From: Actinomycetota bacterium
Lineage (GTDB): Bacteria; Actinomycetota; Acidimicrobiia; Acidimicrobiales; MedAcidi-G1
Direction of reading: 5' to 3'
Assembly: GCA_902634555.1 (NCBI GenBank)
Contig: CACPKO010000010.1
Coordinates: 1-39,256, forward strand
Length of the DNA: 39,256 nt
In this document: in pieces, positions 6,763 through 16,482 of the stretch
Layout of the letters: every line of letters starts with the position of its first letter
Numbering within the stretch: position 1 is the first letter of the stretch
The notes under the pieces: generated by a model
What the model saw: the letters and a program-made list of their open reading frames with translations, nothing else
Told to the model about the DNA's origin: nothing
Database searches by the model: none
Position numbers and translations under genes: made by a program

Positions 6763-7794
6763 TTAGCCTTGTCCGCCTGATGCTTCCTGAACGGAAACTT
6801 TCCCGGCGCTTATCCACGGCATCATCGCACGCAGTTTTGAACCAACTTGTTCTATGCGGTGTTGGCGGCCTTTTTCTTCTAGCGCATAAAAGTTTTCTCT
6901 ACCGGAATGAGCTTCGGCAACCCATTCTTCAGCGAAGGTTCCTGATTGAATTTCTTCAAGAACTTTTTTCATGGTGACTCGAACTTGATCATCTATGACT
7001 CTTGGACCCCGAGTTAAGTCACCATATTCGGCGGTGTCAGAAACTGAATAACGCATACCGCCGATGCCTTGCTCGTACATGAGGTCAACAATGAGTTTTA
7101 ATTCATGAAGGCATTCGAAGTAGCAGATTTCTGGCTGGTAGCCAGCATCAACGAGTGTGTCGAAAGCGCTTCTTACAAGTTCGGTTACACCGCCGCAAAG
7201 AACGACTTGTTCACCAAAAAGGTCTGTTTCGCATTCTTCAGTGAACGTCGTTTCAATGATTCCTGCTCGAGCCCCACCAACGCCATCTGCGTAAGCTAAT
7301 GCGAGGTCTTTTGCTCCACCTGTCGGGTCTTGCTCAACCGCGATGAGGCATGGAACCCCTCCGCCCTCAACATAAGTTCGGCGAACGAGGTGCCCTGGTC
7401 CTTTTGGAGCGATCATGATGACGTCAACATCTTCCGGAGGTGTGATGAGGTCAAACCTGATGTTAAAACCATGAGCGAACGCTAAAGCGTCTCCCTCATT
7501 TAGATTCGGGGCGACATGCTCTTGATAAACCTCTGCTTGATCTGTATCTGGGAGAAGGATCATGATGACATCTGCCCATGCTGAGGCTTCTGAAAGCGAA
7601 CGAACGGTGAGTCCTGCTTCTTCGGCTTTTGCAACGGACCCTGATCCTTCTCGAAGTCCGACACAAACGTCTACGCCAGATTCTTTCAAATTCAATGCAT
7701 GTGCATGCCCTTGTGATCCGTAGCCCAAAATAGCTACTTTTCGTTCAGCGATCGCTGCTCGGTTGATGTCACTTTCGTAATAGATATTTGCCAT
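6763..7794 (-). CDS. ilvC: Ketol-acid reductoisomerase
   Basis: 343 residues, class I KARI. It isomerises and reduces acetolactate or acetohydroxybutyrate using NADPH and Mg2+, the second common step of valine and isoleucine synthesis. The Rossmann loop [10 protein letters not shown] is at 24-33, the cofactor loop with Arg48 and serines (GLREGSGS) points to NADPH, and the metal ligands lie in ETDLFGEQ with the knotted C-terminal domain intact. It lies 33 bases behind ilvN and ahead of the SCO6745-family gene in one minus-strand run, so it should be governed by the attenuator before ilvB. Confidence 0.97.
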   Translation of the reverse strand: MANIYYESDINRAAIAERKVAILGYGSQGHAHALNLKESGVDVCVGLREGSGSVAKAEEAGLTVRSLSEASAWADVIMILLPDTDQAEVYQEHVAPNLNEGDALAFAHGFNIRFDLITPPEDVDVIMIAPKGPGHLVRRTYVEGGGVPCLIAVEQDPTGGAKDLALAYADGVGGARAGIIETTFTEECETDLFGEQVVLCGGVTELVRSAFDTLVDAGYQPEICYFECLHELKLIVDLMYEQGIGGMRYSVSDTAEYGDLTRGPRVIDDQVRVTMKKVLEEIQSGTFAEEWVAEAHSGRENFYALEEKGRQHRIEQVGSKLRAMMPWISAGKVSVQEASGGQG

Positions 7795-7827
7795 TTTTCT
7801 CTCTTATCTTTCTTTACTTTCAGTTCT

Positions 7828-8340
7828 TTATTCGATGGTTTCGTCTAAGTTCGCCAGTGCGACTCGTCCTGTTCTCTGAATTTCTAAAATTCCGAAGGGT
7901 CGAAGCAGGTTTTCAAACGTATCAATATGTTCTGGGTCTCCCACTAGAGAAAGCATCATGGAGTCGGCCCCCACGCTCATAACTTTCCCGCCTGCACGGT
8001 CAAGTTGTTCCACGATATCGTCACGGTGTTCTGGTTCGACTGCGACTGTGACCAGCATCAATTCTCGTTCTATCGCGTGGCCGGGTTGCAAGTCCTGAAT
8101 GTCTACAACGTTGATGAGTTTGTCTAGTTGGTTAACTACTTGTTCGATGGGTGCCGATTCCCCATCAACAACAATTGTGATACGGCTTAAATGATCATCT
8201 TCAGTTGGAGCAACAGCGAGCGAGCGAATATTAAAAGCTCTTCTAGCAAACAAGCTGGCGACTCGTGCTAGTACACCGGATTTGTTTTCTACAGTAACTA
8301 CTAGCGTGTGATTACGATGCCCCTGAGATTCAGCGCTCAT
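7828..8340 (-). CDS. ilvN: Acetolactate synthase small (regulatory) subunit
   Basis: 170 residues, the usual size of IlvN/IlvH. An ACT domain occupies roughly residues 10-85 (LVVTVENKSGVLARVASLF, RRAFNIRSLAV), followed by the ALS_ss C-terminal domain. It binds the catalytic subunit IlvB and normally confers valine feedback inhibition. Its ATG overlaps the ilvB TGA as ATGA, implying coupled translation and balanced subunit synthesis. Confidence 0.96.
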   Translation of the reverse strand: MSAESQGHRNHTLVVTVENKSGVLARVASLFARRAFNIRSLAVAPTEDDHLSRITIVVDGESAPIEQVVNQLDKLINVVDIQDLQPGHAIERELMLVTVAVEPEHRDDIVEQLDRAGGKVMSVGADSMMLSLVGDPEHIDTFENLLRPFGILEIQRTGRVALANLDETIE

Positions 8341-10070
8341 CGAATTTCCTTTTCTTGAGAAGGAGGAACAATCACATCTGAGTTTCCGGTTCCTGATGCG
8401 ACCATTGGATACACTTTTTCTTCAGCAGCTGTCCGGAAATCGATGACAACAGGACGATCTTCTACTTCATTCGCTCGTGCAATAGCTTCTTCTACTTCAT
8501 CTGGGTCATCTACTCGCATAGCGAAACAGCCCATGGACTCTGCCCAACCTTTGTAATCAGGTATTTCTTTTGAAAGGAAGACTTCTGAATGGCGCTCTTC
8601 GTAGAACATGTCTTGCCATTGTCTTACCATCCCTAAATATGAGTTGTTCAAAAGCGCAACTTTGATTGGGATGTTTTCAACTCTTGCAGTGACAAGTTCT
8701 TGCGCAGTCATTTGGAAGCATCCGTCTCCATCAACTGCCCAAACCATTTTGTCAGGACAGCCAACTTTGGCTCCAATTGCTGCCGGGATTGAGAAGCCCA
8801 TTGTTCCTAGTCCGCCTGAATTTATCCATGTGTATGGATGGTTGAACGTCCAGTATTGGCTCGCCCACATCTGATGTTGGCCAACTCCCGATGCAACTAT
8901 GGTGTCTGCAGGCGTTGCGTCGCGAAGTTTTTCAATTACAAATTGTGGCTTTAAAGCCTGACCAGGTGTTGATGCTTCATAAACGAGAGGGAAACGTTCC
9001 TGCCATCCACTGATACGTGACTTCCAAGCCGTCCGGTCGGTATCGCCTGAGCCCGAGTCTCTTATGACAGAAACCATTGCTTCTATCGCTGTGCGGCAGT
9101 CTCCTTGTATAGGTACATCTGGTCTGCGGACTTTACCGAGTTCTGCTGGGTCTATGTCGACGTGTACGATTTTTGCGCTTACTGCAAATTCGTCGAGTTT
9201 TCCGGTTACACGGTCGTCAAATCGTGCACCTAAAGCTATCAATAGGTCTGATTCTTGCATCGCGGTTACTGCAGTGAAGTTCCCGTGCATGCCTGGCATT
9301 CCGAGACAGAGTTCGTGGCTATCAGGAAAAGCTCCGCGTGCCATCAATGTGGTGACGACATGAATGCCTGTGAGTTCTGCAAGTTCCAGAAGTGATTCTG
9401 CTGCTCTTGATTTGAGGATTCCCCCGCCGATATAAAGGATTGGTCTTTCCGCGTTCTGAATCAGTTCTACGGCTTTTTGAATGGCCTCTGGGTCTACTGA
9501 TGTATCTACTTTGTAGCCAGGAAGATCTATTTCAACGTTGTCTTCTAGTTCAAGAGAAGAACGAGGGTTAGTAGGGTCGACAATGTCTTTGGGGATATCT
9601 ACTAAGACTGGGCCAGGGCGTCCGGTTGTAGCGATGTGAAAGGCTTCTCGTATTACTCGTGGGATATCTTGTGCTTCGGTAACGAGGAAGTTGTGTTTAG
9701 TGATTGATGCAGTTATTCCAGTAGTGTCGCATTCTTGGAAGGCATCTGTTCCTATTGCTGCCGTTGGCACTTGTCCGGTTATAACCACCATCGGGATTGA
9801 GTCAAGATAGGCGTCACATAGTGGGGTAACAATGTTTGTAGCTGCTGGTCCGCTTGTAACCATAGCGACACCAGGTTTTCCAGTTGCTTGAGCGTAACCT
9901 TCTGCCATATGCCCTGCGCCTTGTTCGTGGCGAACCAGAATATGTCGAATTTTGGAGTCAATAATTGGGTCATAGACCGGCAAAATTGCTCCTCCGGGCA
10001 GGCCAAACATGACTTCCACTCCCTCTCTTTCGAGAGATCGGATTAGGGCTTGACCGCCATCTGTTTTCAT
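8337..10070 (-). CDS. ilvB: Acetolactate synthase large (catalytic) subunit
   Basis: 577-residue thiamine-diphosphate enzyme condensing pyruvate with pyruvate or 2-oxobutyrate, the first committed step to valine, leucine and isoleucine. The N-terminal TPP domain carries Glu49 in RHEQGAGHMAEGYA; the central FAD domain and C-terminal TPP-binding segment GDGCFQMTAQE...NN are present, and the C-terminus includes the QWQDMFY segment. Start ATG at 10070; ribosome-binding site weak (GAGA). It is first of ilvB-ilvN-ilvC and preceded by a leader peptide and terminator, so it is probably controlled by branched-chain amino acid supply. Confidence 0.97.
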   Translation of the reverse strand: MKTDGGQALIRSLEREGVEVMFGLPGGAILPVYDPIIDSKIRHILVRHEQGAGHMAEGYAQATGKPGVAMVTSGPAATNIVTPLCDAYLDSIPMVVITGQVPTAAIGTDAFQECDTTGITASITKHNFLVTEAQDIPRVIREAFHIATTGRPGPVLVDIPKDIVDPTNPRSSLELEDNVEIDLPGYKVDTSVDPEAIQKAVELIQNAERPILYIGGGILKSRAAESLLELAELTGIHVVTTLMARGAFPDSHELCLGMPGMHGNFTAVTAMQESDLLIALGARFDDRVTGKLDEFAVSAKIVHVDIDPAELGKVRRPDVPIQGDCRTAIEAMVSVIRDSGSGDTDRTAWKSRISGWQERFPLVYEASTPGQALKPQFVIEKLRDATPADTIVASGVGQHQMWASQYWTFNHPYTWINSGGLGTMGFSIPAAIGAKVGCPDKMVWAVDGDGCFQMTAQELVTARVENIPIKVALLNNSYLGMVRQWQDMFYEERHSEVFLSKEIPDYKGWAESMGCFAMRVDDPDEVEEAIARANEVEDRPVVIDFRTAAEEKVYPMVASGTGNSDVIVPPSQEKEIR

Positions 10071-10114
10071 AACTTGTCTCAGTCTAAATTGATTTGTTTC
10101 TAGTAATTGGGCTG

Positions 10115-10147
10115 AAAAGTAAAATGACCTCCCAATATCGGGAGGTC
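10115..10147 (-). terminator. Attenuator terminator upstream of ilvB
   Basis: On the minus strand a perfect 8-bp stem GACCTCCC/GGGAGGTC with loop GATATT (10126-10147) is followed by ATTTTACTTTTC, the layout of an intrinsic terminator. It lies 45-77 bases before the ilvB start and after the leader peptide, so it would stop transcription before ilvB unless translation of the leader is delayed. Confidence 0.85.
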
Positions 10148-10181
10148 AGGCACACATTCGTCTTTCTGACGATGTGCGCCT
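10148..10181 (-). promoter_or_regulatory. Long leader hairpin between leader peptide and attenuator terminator
   Basis: In the minus-strand RNA, AGGCGCACAUCGUC pairs with GACGAAUGUGUGCCU over 14 pairs (one G-U, one bulged A) around loop AGAAA. The 5' arm begins inside the UAG stop of the leader peptide and the 3' arm abuts the terminator stem. A ribosome stalled on the Val codons would cover the 5' arm. How this competes with the terminator is not clear from pairing alone. Confidence 0.65.
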
Positions 10182-10224
10182 AGGGCACTACTACTAACCA
10201 GGTCGTGGTGCTTTTACTTTTCAT
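10180..10224 (-). CDS. ilv leader peptide (attenuation)
   Basis: A 14-codon open frame reads MKSKSTTTWLVVVP and stops with TAG. Four consecutive branched-chain codons (Leu-Val-Val-Val), three of them Val, stand just before a long hairpin and an intrinsic terminator ahead of ilvB. This is the architecture of ribosome-mediated attenuation leaders known from ilv operons including corynebacteria. Shortage of charged tRNA for Val or Leu would stall the ribosome here and let transcription proceed. There is no good Shine-Dalgarno; the ATG lies seven bases after a possible -10 (TACTTA), so the leader may be translated from a nearly leaderless transcript. Too short for standard gene calling. Confidence 0.85.
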   Translation of the reverse strand: MKSKSTTTWLVVVP

Positions 10225-10230
10225 AGGCTT

Positions 10231-10260
10231 TAAGTATGGGTCTTTAGAGACCCAAGCAAC
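10231..10260 (-). promoter_or_regulatory. Candidate ilvBNC promoter with internal palindrome
   Basis: On the minus strand TTGCTT and TACTTA are spaced by 17 bases, just before the leader peptide ATG. The spacer plus flanks contains a perfect inverted repeat TGGGTCT-CTAA-AGACCCA (10237-10254). It may be an operator sitting between -35 and -10, or a hairpin after the DUF4177-like gene. The repeat is seen; the promoter is a guess. Confidence 0.4.
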
Positions 10261-10288
10261 AACCTTGAAGGGTTCATCGACTGTCAAA

Positions 10289-10522
10289 CTAGTTGACTGG
10301 TCTACCTAAGATGACGGTTATTTCGCCGCTACTTTCGGCGTGGGTCCAAACGTAAGAACTAATAAGGACCCATCCTTCTTGCGCGTACGCATTTAATGCT
10401 GTTCCTAATAGTTCTGGATCATTTGGGTCGACGAGCCAACCGACCTTTCCACCAGCTTCCTCAACTTTGTCTTTAATTTTTTCTAAATTAAGGACTTCAT
10501 ATTCCATCGTTTGCTCGTTCAT
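10289..10522 (-). CDS. DUF4177-like small protein
   Basis: 77 residues, soluble. The pattern YEVLNL near the start, then LGTALNAYAQEGWVLISSYVW and a final strand ITVILGRP, resembles DUF4177, short proteins in which a helix ending in EGWELV is framed by beta strands. The function is unknown. ATG at 10522 is preceded by AAAGGAAAG at good spacing. It lies 38 bases after ilvD and just upstream of the ilvB leader, so it is enclosed in the branched-chain amino acid block; whether that has meaning is open. Confidence 0.7.
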   Translation of the reverse strand: MNEQTMEYEVLNLEKIKDKVEEAGGKVGWLVDPNDPELLGTALNAYAQEGWVLISSYVWTHAESSGEITVILGRPVN

Positions 10523-10560
10523 GGCTTTCCTTTAGCAGATAGAGGTGTTTAGAAAGTTAT

Positions 10561-12252
10561 TTATGCGTCGGTTACTGCGCCTTCTTCAGCGCCGCGAGCT
10601 AACGCTGCGTATTTGGCTAAAAAGCCGGACTCGTAGCGCGGTTGGAATGGTTTTAGGTTGGCTTGTCTTTTTTCTAATTCTGTTTCTTCCACCATTAAAT
10701 CAATAGTGTTGCTTCGAACATCAATGACTATTCGGTCGCCTTCTTCTATTAACGCGATGGGGCCTCCATCTACGGCTTCAGGGGCGACGTGCCCTACACA
10801 AAATCCGTGGGTTCCTCCAGAGAAGCGTCCATCTGTTATTAATGCGGCGTCTCCGCCTCGTCCGGCGCCTTTCATCGCTCCTGTTATTGCAAGCATTTCT
10901 CTCATACCAGGTCCACCTTTGGGGCCTTCGTAGCGTATGACAACAATGTCTCCAGCTTCGATTCTGTCACCTAGGACTGCTTCCATTGCGTCGTCTTCTC
11001 CGTCAAAGACACGGGCTCTGCCTTCAAAGTGATCTATATCGATTCCAGCGACTTTGAGTACTGAGCCTTTCGGAGCGAGTGAGCCGGTGAGAACCGTTAT
11101 CCCGCCAATGTCATTTATTGGGTTGTTGAAAGTGTGAATAACTTCACCGTCTGGTTCTGGTGGGTTAAGCATTTCTAGGTTTTCTGCAACTGTCTTGCCG
11201 GTAACGGTGATTTCATCTCCGTGTAAAAGTCCTTCTTCTAATAGCATCTGCATCAACACTGGAACGCCGCCAATTTGGTCAATATCAACCATGTGGTATT
11301 GGCCATGTGGTTTAGTGTCCGCTAAGTGCGGGACTCGGGCGGCGACCTTATTGAAGTCTTCTAGGGCTAGGTCAACTCCGGCTTCAAAAGCGATGGCAAG
11401 GAGGTGAAGTACCGCATTGGTGGACCCACCTAACGCCATGACTACGGCTATAGCGTTCTCAAAAGCCGCTTTTGTCATTATGTGTCGTGGTCGGATTCCT
11501 GCTGATAACAGTTGCATCACTGCAGTTCCACTTGCGTAGGCAATATCGCCACGACGGTTATCTATTGCGGCGGCAGAAGCTGATCCAGGCAAAGACATTC
11601 CGATAGCTTCTCCTACAGCGGCCATGGTGTTAGCAGTGAACATTCCCGCACATGAACCGATTGTGGGGCAGGCTTTACTTTCTATTGCGTGAAGTTCCTC
11701 ATCGTCTATTTCGCCTACGGCGTGTGCTCCAACTGCTTCAAAAACACTTACGATGTCAAGTTTTTTACCGTTGTGTTCTCCCGGCATGATTGATCCGCCA
11801 TAAACGAAAACTGCGGGTAGGTTGATTCGGGCAGCGGCCATCAGCATGCCGGGTAATGATTTGTCGCAGCCGGCAAAACTGACGAGGGCATCAAATCGTT
11901 CGGCGTGCATTACCGCTTCAACAGAGTCAGCGATGATTTCTCGACTTACGAGGCTGGCTCGCATTCCCTCATGCCCCATTGATATCCCGTCAGAGACGGC
12001 GATTGTGTTGAATTCAAATGGGTAGCCGCCTGCTGCTTTTACCCCGACTTTTGCTCGTTTTGCTAGATCATCTAGCGGAAGGTTGCAGGGTGTTACTTCG
12101 TTCCAAGAAGATGCCACTCCGACTTGTGGTTTGGAAAAATCATCTTCTGTCATTCCTACTGCCCGTAACATCGCTCGAGCAGGAGCCCGACTGGCGCCTT
12201 CTGTGACTTCGCGCGAACGGGGTCTTGGATCGTGTTCTGTGGTTTCACTCAT
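10561..12252 (-). CDS. ilvD: Dihydroxy-acid dehydratase
   Basis: 563 residues, IlvD/Edd family. It dehydrates 2,3-dihydroxy-3-methylbutanoate and the methylvalerate homologue to the 2-keto acids, the third common step of valine and isoleucine synthesis. The three cluster cysteines Cys56 (NEVTPCN), Cys129 (AGCDKSLPG) and Cys201 ([12 protein letters not shown]) are present, as expected for an Fe-S enzyme. It heads the minus-strand block ilvD - DUF4177-like - ilvBNC, diverging from the MATE gene across 62 bases. As the attenuator is downstream, ilvD should escape that control. Confidence 0.97.
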   Translation of the reverse strand: MSETTEHDPRPRSREVTEGASRAPARAMLRAVGMTEDDFSKPQVGVASSWNEVTPCNLPLDDLAKRAKVGVKAAGGYPFEFNTIAVSDGISMGHEGMRASLVSREIIADSVEAVMHAERFDALVSFAGCDKSLPGMLMAAARINLPAVFVYGGSIMPGEHNGKKLDIVSVFEAVGAHAVGEIDDEELHAIESKACPTIGSCAGMFTANTMAAVGEAIGMSLPGSASAAAIDNRRGDIAYASGTAVMQLLSAGIRPRHIMTKAAFENAIAVVMALGGSTNAVLHLLAIAFEAGVDLALEDFNKVAARVPHLADTKPHGQYHMVDIDQIGGVPVLMQMLLEEGLLHGDEITVTGKTVAENLEMLNPPEPDGEVIHTFNNPINDIGGITVLTGSLAPKGSVLKVAGIDIDHFEGRARVFDGEDDAMEAVLGDRIEAGDIVVIRYEGPKGGPGMREMLAITGAMKGAGRGGDAALITDGRFSGGTHGFCVGHVAPEAVDGGPIALIEEGDRIVIDVRSNTIDLMVEETELEKRQANLKPFQPRYESGFLAKYAALARGAEEGAVTDA

Positions 12253-12314
12253 ATCTTGAAGGGTAGAGCGGAAAACCTGACATCTGCACCTTGAGCTTGA
12301 AGTAGGCTCGTTTA

Positions 12315-13619
12315 ATGCCTATTTCTTCTCGTGATAAACAGTTGCTGAAGTTGGCTGTTCCTGCTCTTGGAGCGCTCTTAGCGGAACCACTCTATGTTCT
12401 CGCAGACACTGCTGTTGTGGGTCATCTTGGAACATCTGCTCTTGGTGGTTTAGGCGTTTCTTCTTCTGCTTTGATGCTTATTTATGGATTATGTTTTTTT
12501 CTTGCTTATGGAACAACTGCTACTATCGCAAGGCTCACGGGGGCAAAAGAAAATGAGGAGGCGGCGAGTCAAATAGTGCAAAGCATTTGGCTTGCTATTT
12601 TTACTGGAATTTTTTTAGGGGCAATTGTTTTCTTTTTCTCCGATCAGCTGTTAGGCGCCATGGGAGCAACCGGGGATCTTCTTACTCAAGCACGCATTTA
12701 CCTTCGTATCAGCATGTACGGGGCGCCGGCGATGTTAATCATGTTGGCTGGTGTGGGGTATTTACGTGGAGTGAAGGACACTGTGCGTCCCCTTTGGGTA
12801 TCTATCGGGACTGCAGTATTAAATCTCGTTATTGAGTTAATTCTTATTTATGGTTTGGATCTTGGTATAGGAGCTTCGGCTGCAGCGACGGTAATAGCCC
12901 AATGGATAGGAGCATTTATCTATTTGGTTTGGATCGGTAAAGAAACTCGCGTACATGACGTTTCGTTAACTCCGCAATTTTTGCTTTTGAAACGTCAGGT
13001 TCGAGTATCTGCAGAACTATTGATGAGGAATTTGTCGACTGCGGGAACATTTTTGATTGCTACTGCTGTTGCTACTCGTATTAGCGATGTGGACGTCGCC
13101 GCTCATCAAGTCGCTTTTCAAATTTGGTTTACGTTGGCTATGGCTATGGATGCTATGGCTATAGCGGCGCAAGCCATGGTTGGGAATCTTCTCGGAGCAG
13201 GTGAGCCTGGTGAGGCTAGAAAGGTTGGGCAAAGAGCCATTGTCTGGTCCGTGGGAGTCGGTGTTGTCGGTGGCGGTATTTTGGCCATTGTTCATCTTCC
13301 CTTAGCTGAAGTTTTCTCCAACGACCCTGCTGTGGTCGCTTTATCTGGGTTTTTATTTCTTCATGTGGCATTAATGGCTCCATTGTCTGGAGTGGCTTTT
13401 GCTCTAGATGGGATCCTTATAGGAGCAGGAGATCACAACTATTTAGCTAAGGCAATGTCTGTTGCAGCTGTATGCGCAACCTCAATAATGTTCTTAACGA
13501 GAATTTGGGATCTTGGAATTGGCTGGTTATGGGCCGCTGTTTGGGTATTTATGGGTTTGAGGTCAACTCTGCTGGGCGCTCGTTTTTATAGCAGCCGGTG
13601 GCAAGTTATTGGGGCTTAA
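12315..13619 (+). CDS. MATE family efflux transporter (DinF-like)
   Basis: 434 residues with about twelve hydrophobic segments in two similar halves. The opening [40 protein letters not shown] is the MATE signature, with the second-half counterpart near [26 protein letters not shown]. These proteins export drugs or metabolites across the inner membrane using Na+ or H+; the substrate is unknown. Start ATG at 12315 has no clear Shine-Dalgarno and may be leaderless. The stop overlaps the convergent gatB stop by four bases. Confidence 0.92.
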   Translation: MPISSRDKQLLKLAVPALGALLAEPLYVLADTAVVGHLGTSALGGLGVSSSALMLIYGLCFFLAYGTTATIARLTGAKENEEAASQIVQSIWLAIFTGIFLGAIVFFFSDQLLGAMGATGDLLTQARIYLRISMYGAPAMLIMLAGVGYLRGVKDTVRPLWVSIGTAVLNLVIELILIYGLDLGIGASAAATVIAQWIGAFIYLVWIGKETRVHDVSLTPQFLLLKRQVRVSAELLMRNLSTAGTFLIATAVATRISDVDVAAHQVAFQIWFTLAMAMDAMAIAAQAMVGNLLGAGEPGEARKVGQRAIVWSVGVGVVGGGILAIVHLPLAEVFSNDPAVVALSGFLFLHVALMAPLSGVAFALDGILIGAGDHNYLAKAMSVAAVCATSIMFLTRIWDLGIGWLWAAVWVFMGLRSTLLGARFYSSRWQVIGA

Positions 13620-15049
13620 TTCTCTGCGCGATGTAAGAGAATGTCGTTGACTACTTTTCCGTCTGCTTGACCTTTAGTCATTTTCATTACTTGCCCTACA
13701 AAAAAGCCAGACTTTTTCTTGCGTTCTTCCGCGTCTCCTTGAACGAACGCCAACCAATCATCAGGGTGTTCGTTGATGATGCTTTCAATGAGTGCGTCAA
13801 GTTCTGAGGTGTCCATCGCTTCGAATCCGTGATCGGCGGCGACTTGGTCTGGATCGCCGCCTTTATCTACAAGATCCGCTAAAACTGTTTTCGCTTGAGT
13901 GGCGCTTAGATCTCCGCTTGTTTCTAAATGGATCAGTGCGGCGAAAGCATCTTCGGTGAGGTGGCCAACTCCGTCAGCCAAGTTGTTCGCGAGATGTACT
14001 AGCACTCGGGAGGCATCCGCCCCCTTTTCAATTGCTGATAGCGCGAATTCGTCGAGATCTTTTTGAACTATTAACGCCACATCTCGAGGTTCTGTTTTTG
14101 ATGCTTTGGCGAGATCTATTCTTCGCTGACGCGGTAATGATGGTTGTGATTCTTGTATTTCAGTGATCCATTCAGGAGAAGGGTCTAAGGGAACAAGGTC
14201 TGGTTCAGAAAAATAACGGTAATCAAAGGCTTCTTCTTTAGAGCGGAGGGTGTGTGTTCGGCCGTCTGCTTCGTCCCAGTGGCGAGTTTGTTGTTCCACT
14301 TGTTGCCCAGAAGTGATGATGTCGACTTGTCGTCGTGCTTCATATTCAATTGCCCGTCCCAGAGAACGAAGAGAGTTAATATTTTTTACTTCACAACGGG
14401 TTCCGAACTCTTGGTTTCCTTGTGGCCGAACTGAAACATTGCAGTCGACCCGCATTGAACCTTCTTCCATTTTCCCATCCGAAGCTCCGATCGCTACCAA
14501 AATAGAGCGTAATTCTGCTACGTATTCTCGGGCGTCATCCGCACTTCGTAAATCGGGTGCTCCAACGATTTCAATGAGGGGAACCCCGGCTCGGTTGTAA
14601 TCAACAAGAGAGTAGTCAGCTTCATGTATTCGGCCGCCTCCTCCTACGTGTGAGCTTTTACCTGTGTCTTCTTCTAGGTGGGCCCGTTCTATGCCTATCT
14701 GGCGTCCGTCCGGAAGTTCAAGCCATCCCCCTTCATTTATTGGGAGATCAAATTGTGAAATTTGATAAGCCTTGGGCATGTCCGGATAAAAATAGTTTTT
14801 TCGGGCGAAAACCGAGCGCTGGACTCGACAGTTCAACGCCAAGCCGACTCGGATCGCTAATTCCACTGCTTTTTTGTTCAACACCGGCAATGATCCAGGA
14901 AGACCTAATGAAACCGGATCAATGTTTGTATTTGGTTCTCCTCCGAAAACGTTTCGGGCAGACGAAAAAAGTTTGGTGTTTGTTGCCAGTTCAGCGTGAA
15001 CTTCTAAACCAATCACTGTTTCCCAGCCGTCAAGAATGTCGCCTGTCAT
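13616..15049 (-). CDS. gatB: Asp-tRNA(Asn)/Glu-tRNA(Gln) amidotransferase subunit B
   Basis: 477 residues, usual GatB length. The N-terminus (WETVIGLEVHAELATNTKLFS, GLPGSLPVLN) and the KNYFYPDMPKAYQISQ segment are diagnostic. GatB activates the misacylated Glu or Asp on tRNA with ATP; its C-terminal GatB/YqeY domain (about residues 330-475) binds tRNA. Its start overlaps the gatA stop as ATGA. With gatA and gatC it forms the complete heterotrimer used where GlnRS or AsnRS is missing. Confidence 0.97.
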   Translation of the reverse strand: MTGDILDGWETVIGLEVHAELATNTKLFSSARNVFGGEPNTNIDPVSLGLPGSLPVLNKKAVELAIRVGLALNCRVQRSVFARKNYFYPDMPKAYQISQFDLPINEGGWLELPDGRQIGIERAHLEEDTGKSSHVGGGGRIHEADYSLVDYNRAGVPLIEIVGAPDLRSADDAREYVAELRSILVAIGASDGKMEEGSMRVDCNVSVRPQGNQEFGTRCEVKNINSLRSLGRAIEYEARRQVDIITSGQQVEQQTRHWDEADGRTHTLRSKEEAFDYRYFSEPDLVPLDPSPEWITEIQESQPSLPRQRRIDLAKASKTEPRDVALIVQKDLDEFALSAIEKGADASRVLVHLANNLADGVGHLTEDAFAALIHLETSGDLSATQAKTVLADLVDKGGDPDQVAADHGFEAMDTSELDALIESIINEHPDDWLAFVQGDAEERKKKSGFFVGQVMKMTKGQADGKVVNDILLHRAEN

Positions 15050-16482
15050 GATTTTCCTTGGTTTGATGCTTCAAGTACTGCTCCGGCGCGAAACATCGTA
15101 TGTTCATCCATGGCTGAAGCGAGGACCTGAATTCCGACTGGAAGCCCATCTGTTCCTTCACCAAACGGAACAGACATTGCAGGATGCCCTGCCAAGTTAG
15201 AAGAAATGGTACAAATGTCTTGTAAATACATTTGGAGAGGATCTTCAGTTTTATCGCCGAGTGGAAAAGCGGTAGTAGGCGCAGTGGGGCTGAGAAGTAA
15301 ATCATATTTTTTGTAGGCATTCGCGAAATCGTTCATTATGAGAGTTCGAACTTTTTGCGATTTTCCGTAGTAGGCATCGTAATAACCTGCTGAAAGCGCG
15401 TAGGTGCCAAGCATGATTCGGCGCTTTACTTCGTCTCCGAACCCCGCTGTTCGCGTAGCTACCATCATTTCTGAAGTTGTTTTAGCGTCAACTCTCGGGC
15501 CGAACCGCACACCGTCGTAGCGGGCCAAGTTTGAAGATGCTTCTGCGGGGGCAATCACGTAATAAGCAGATAGTCCATAAACAGTTGAAGGCACGGATGT
15601 TCGTTCAACTATGGCACCAGCGGAAGTTAATGCTTGTACCGCGTCTTCTAAACATCCGAGCACGTCATCTGAAATGCCTTCTATTGCTCCCCCGCTTAAC
15701 TCGTCAATCACTCCGATTCGAAGTCCCTCTACTCCTTGAGTCAGAGCAGTAGAAAGATCAAGTGGGGGTTCCGGAATAGAGGTTGTGTCAAGTGGATCAT
15801 GCCCAGATATCACTTCAAGAAGTAGCGCCGCATCGGCCACTGTTTCTGCAAATGGTCCGATTTGATCCAGACTGGAAGCGAAAGCTACGAGGCCGTAGCG
15901 GGAAACACGACCGTAAGTTGGCTTTACTCCTACGACGCCGCATAAGGCTGCGGGTTGACGGATTGAACCACCGGTGTCGCTTCCGATCGCTAAAGGTGCG
16001 AATCCTGCAGCTACTGCTGCGGCTGAACCCCCCGAAGACCCGCCGGGAACACGTGTCGTGTCAAGAGGGTTTCGAGTTGGTCCAAAAGCAGAATTTTCTG
16101 TTGAAGCCCCCATGGCGAATTCATCAAGATTTGTTTTACCAACGATTACTGCTCCTGCATCACGAAGACGTTCAATAATCGTGGCGTCGTAAGGAGGACG
16201 CCATCCATCCAGAATCTTTGAGGAACACGTAGTGGGTACTCCTTGAGTGCAAACATTGTCTTTTACCGCAATTGGTATGCCGGTTAATGGCCCTGGGTCT
16301 TCCCCTTTAGCTGCAAGTGCATCTATCCGTTCTGCTTCGTTCCTAGCTTCTTCTTCCATCACGAGATTGAAAGCATGAATCTCTTCTTCTCTGTTCTGAA
16401 TAACTTTCAAATGAGTTTCAAGAACTTCTTTAGCGGTTGTTTCGCCATTTCGTATTGCCGATGGGATCTCTCTAGCGTTCAT
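15046..16482 (-). CDS. gatA: Asp-tRNA(Asn)/Glu-tRNA(Gln) amidotransferase subunit A
   Basis: 478 residues, amidase-signature family. The Ser-cisSer-Lys triad is visible as Lys74 (GIPIAVKDN), Ser149 (PGGSSGGSAAAVAAG) and Ser173 (GSDTGGSIRQPA), with spacing equal to that of known GatA. It hydrolyses glutamine and channels ammonia to GatB. Start and stop overlap gatC and gatB by four bases each (ATGA), so the three subunits are made from one coupled message. Confidence 0.97.
   Translation of the reverse strand: MNAREIPSAIRNGETTAKEVLETHLKVIQNREEEIHAFNLVMEEEARNEAERIDALAAKGEDPGPLTGIPIAVKDNVCTQGVPTTCSSKILDGWRPPYDATIIERLRDAGAVIVGKTNLDEFAMGASTENSAFGPTRNPLDTTRVPGGSSGGSAAAVAAGFAPLAIGSDTGGSIRQPAALCGVVGVKPTYGRVSRYGLVAFASSLDQIGPFAETVADAALLLEVISGHDPLDTTSIPEPPLDLSTALTQGVEGLRIGVIDELSGGAIEGISDDVLGCLEDAVQALTSAGAIVERTSVPSTVYGLSAYYVIAPAEASSNLARYDGVRFGPRVDAKTTSEMMVATRTAGFGDEVKRRIMLGTYALSAGYYDAYYGKSQKVRTLIMNDFANAYKKYDLLLSPTAPTTAFPLGDKTEDPLQMYLQDICTISSNLAGHPAMSVPFGEGTDGLPVGIQVLASAMDEHTMFRAGAVLEASNQGKS

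Noticed and set aside
10282-10287. TTGACA on the minus strand as -35 of the ilv promoter
   Set aside because: At 16-18 bases spacing there is only GGTTGT or similar, not a -10 element; TTGCTT-N17-TACTTA fits better.
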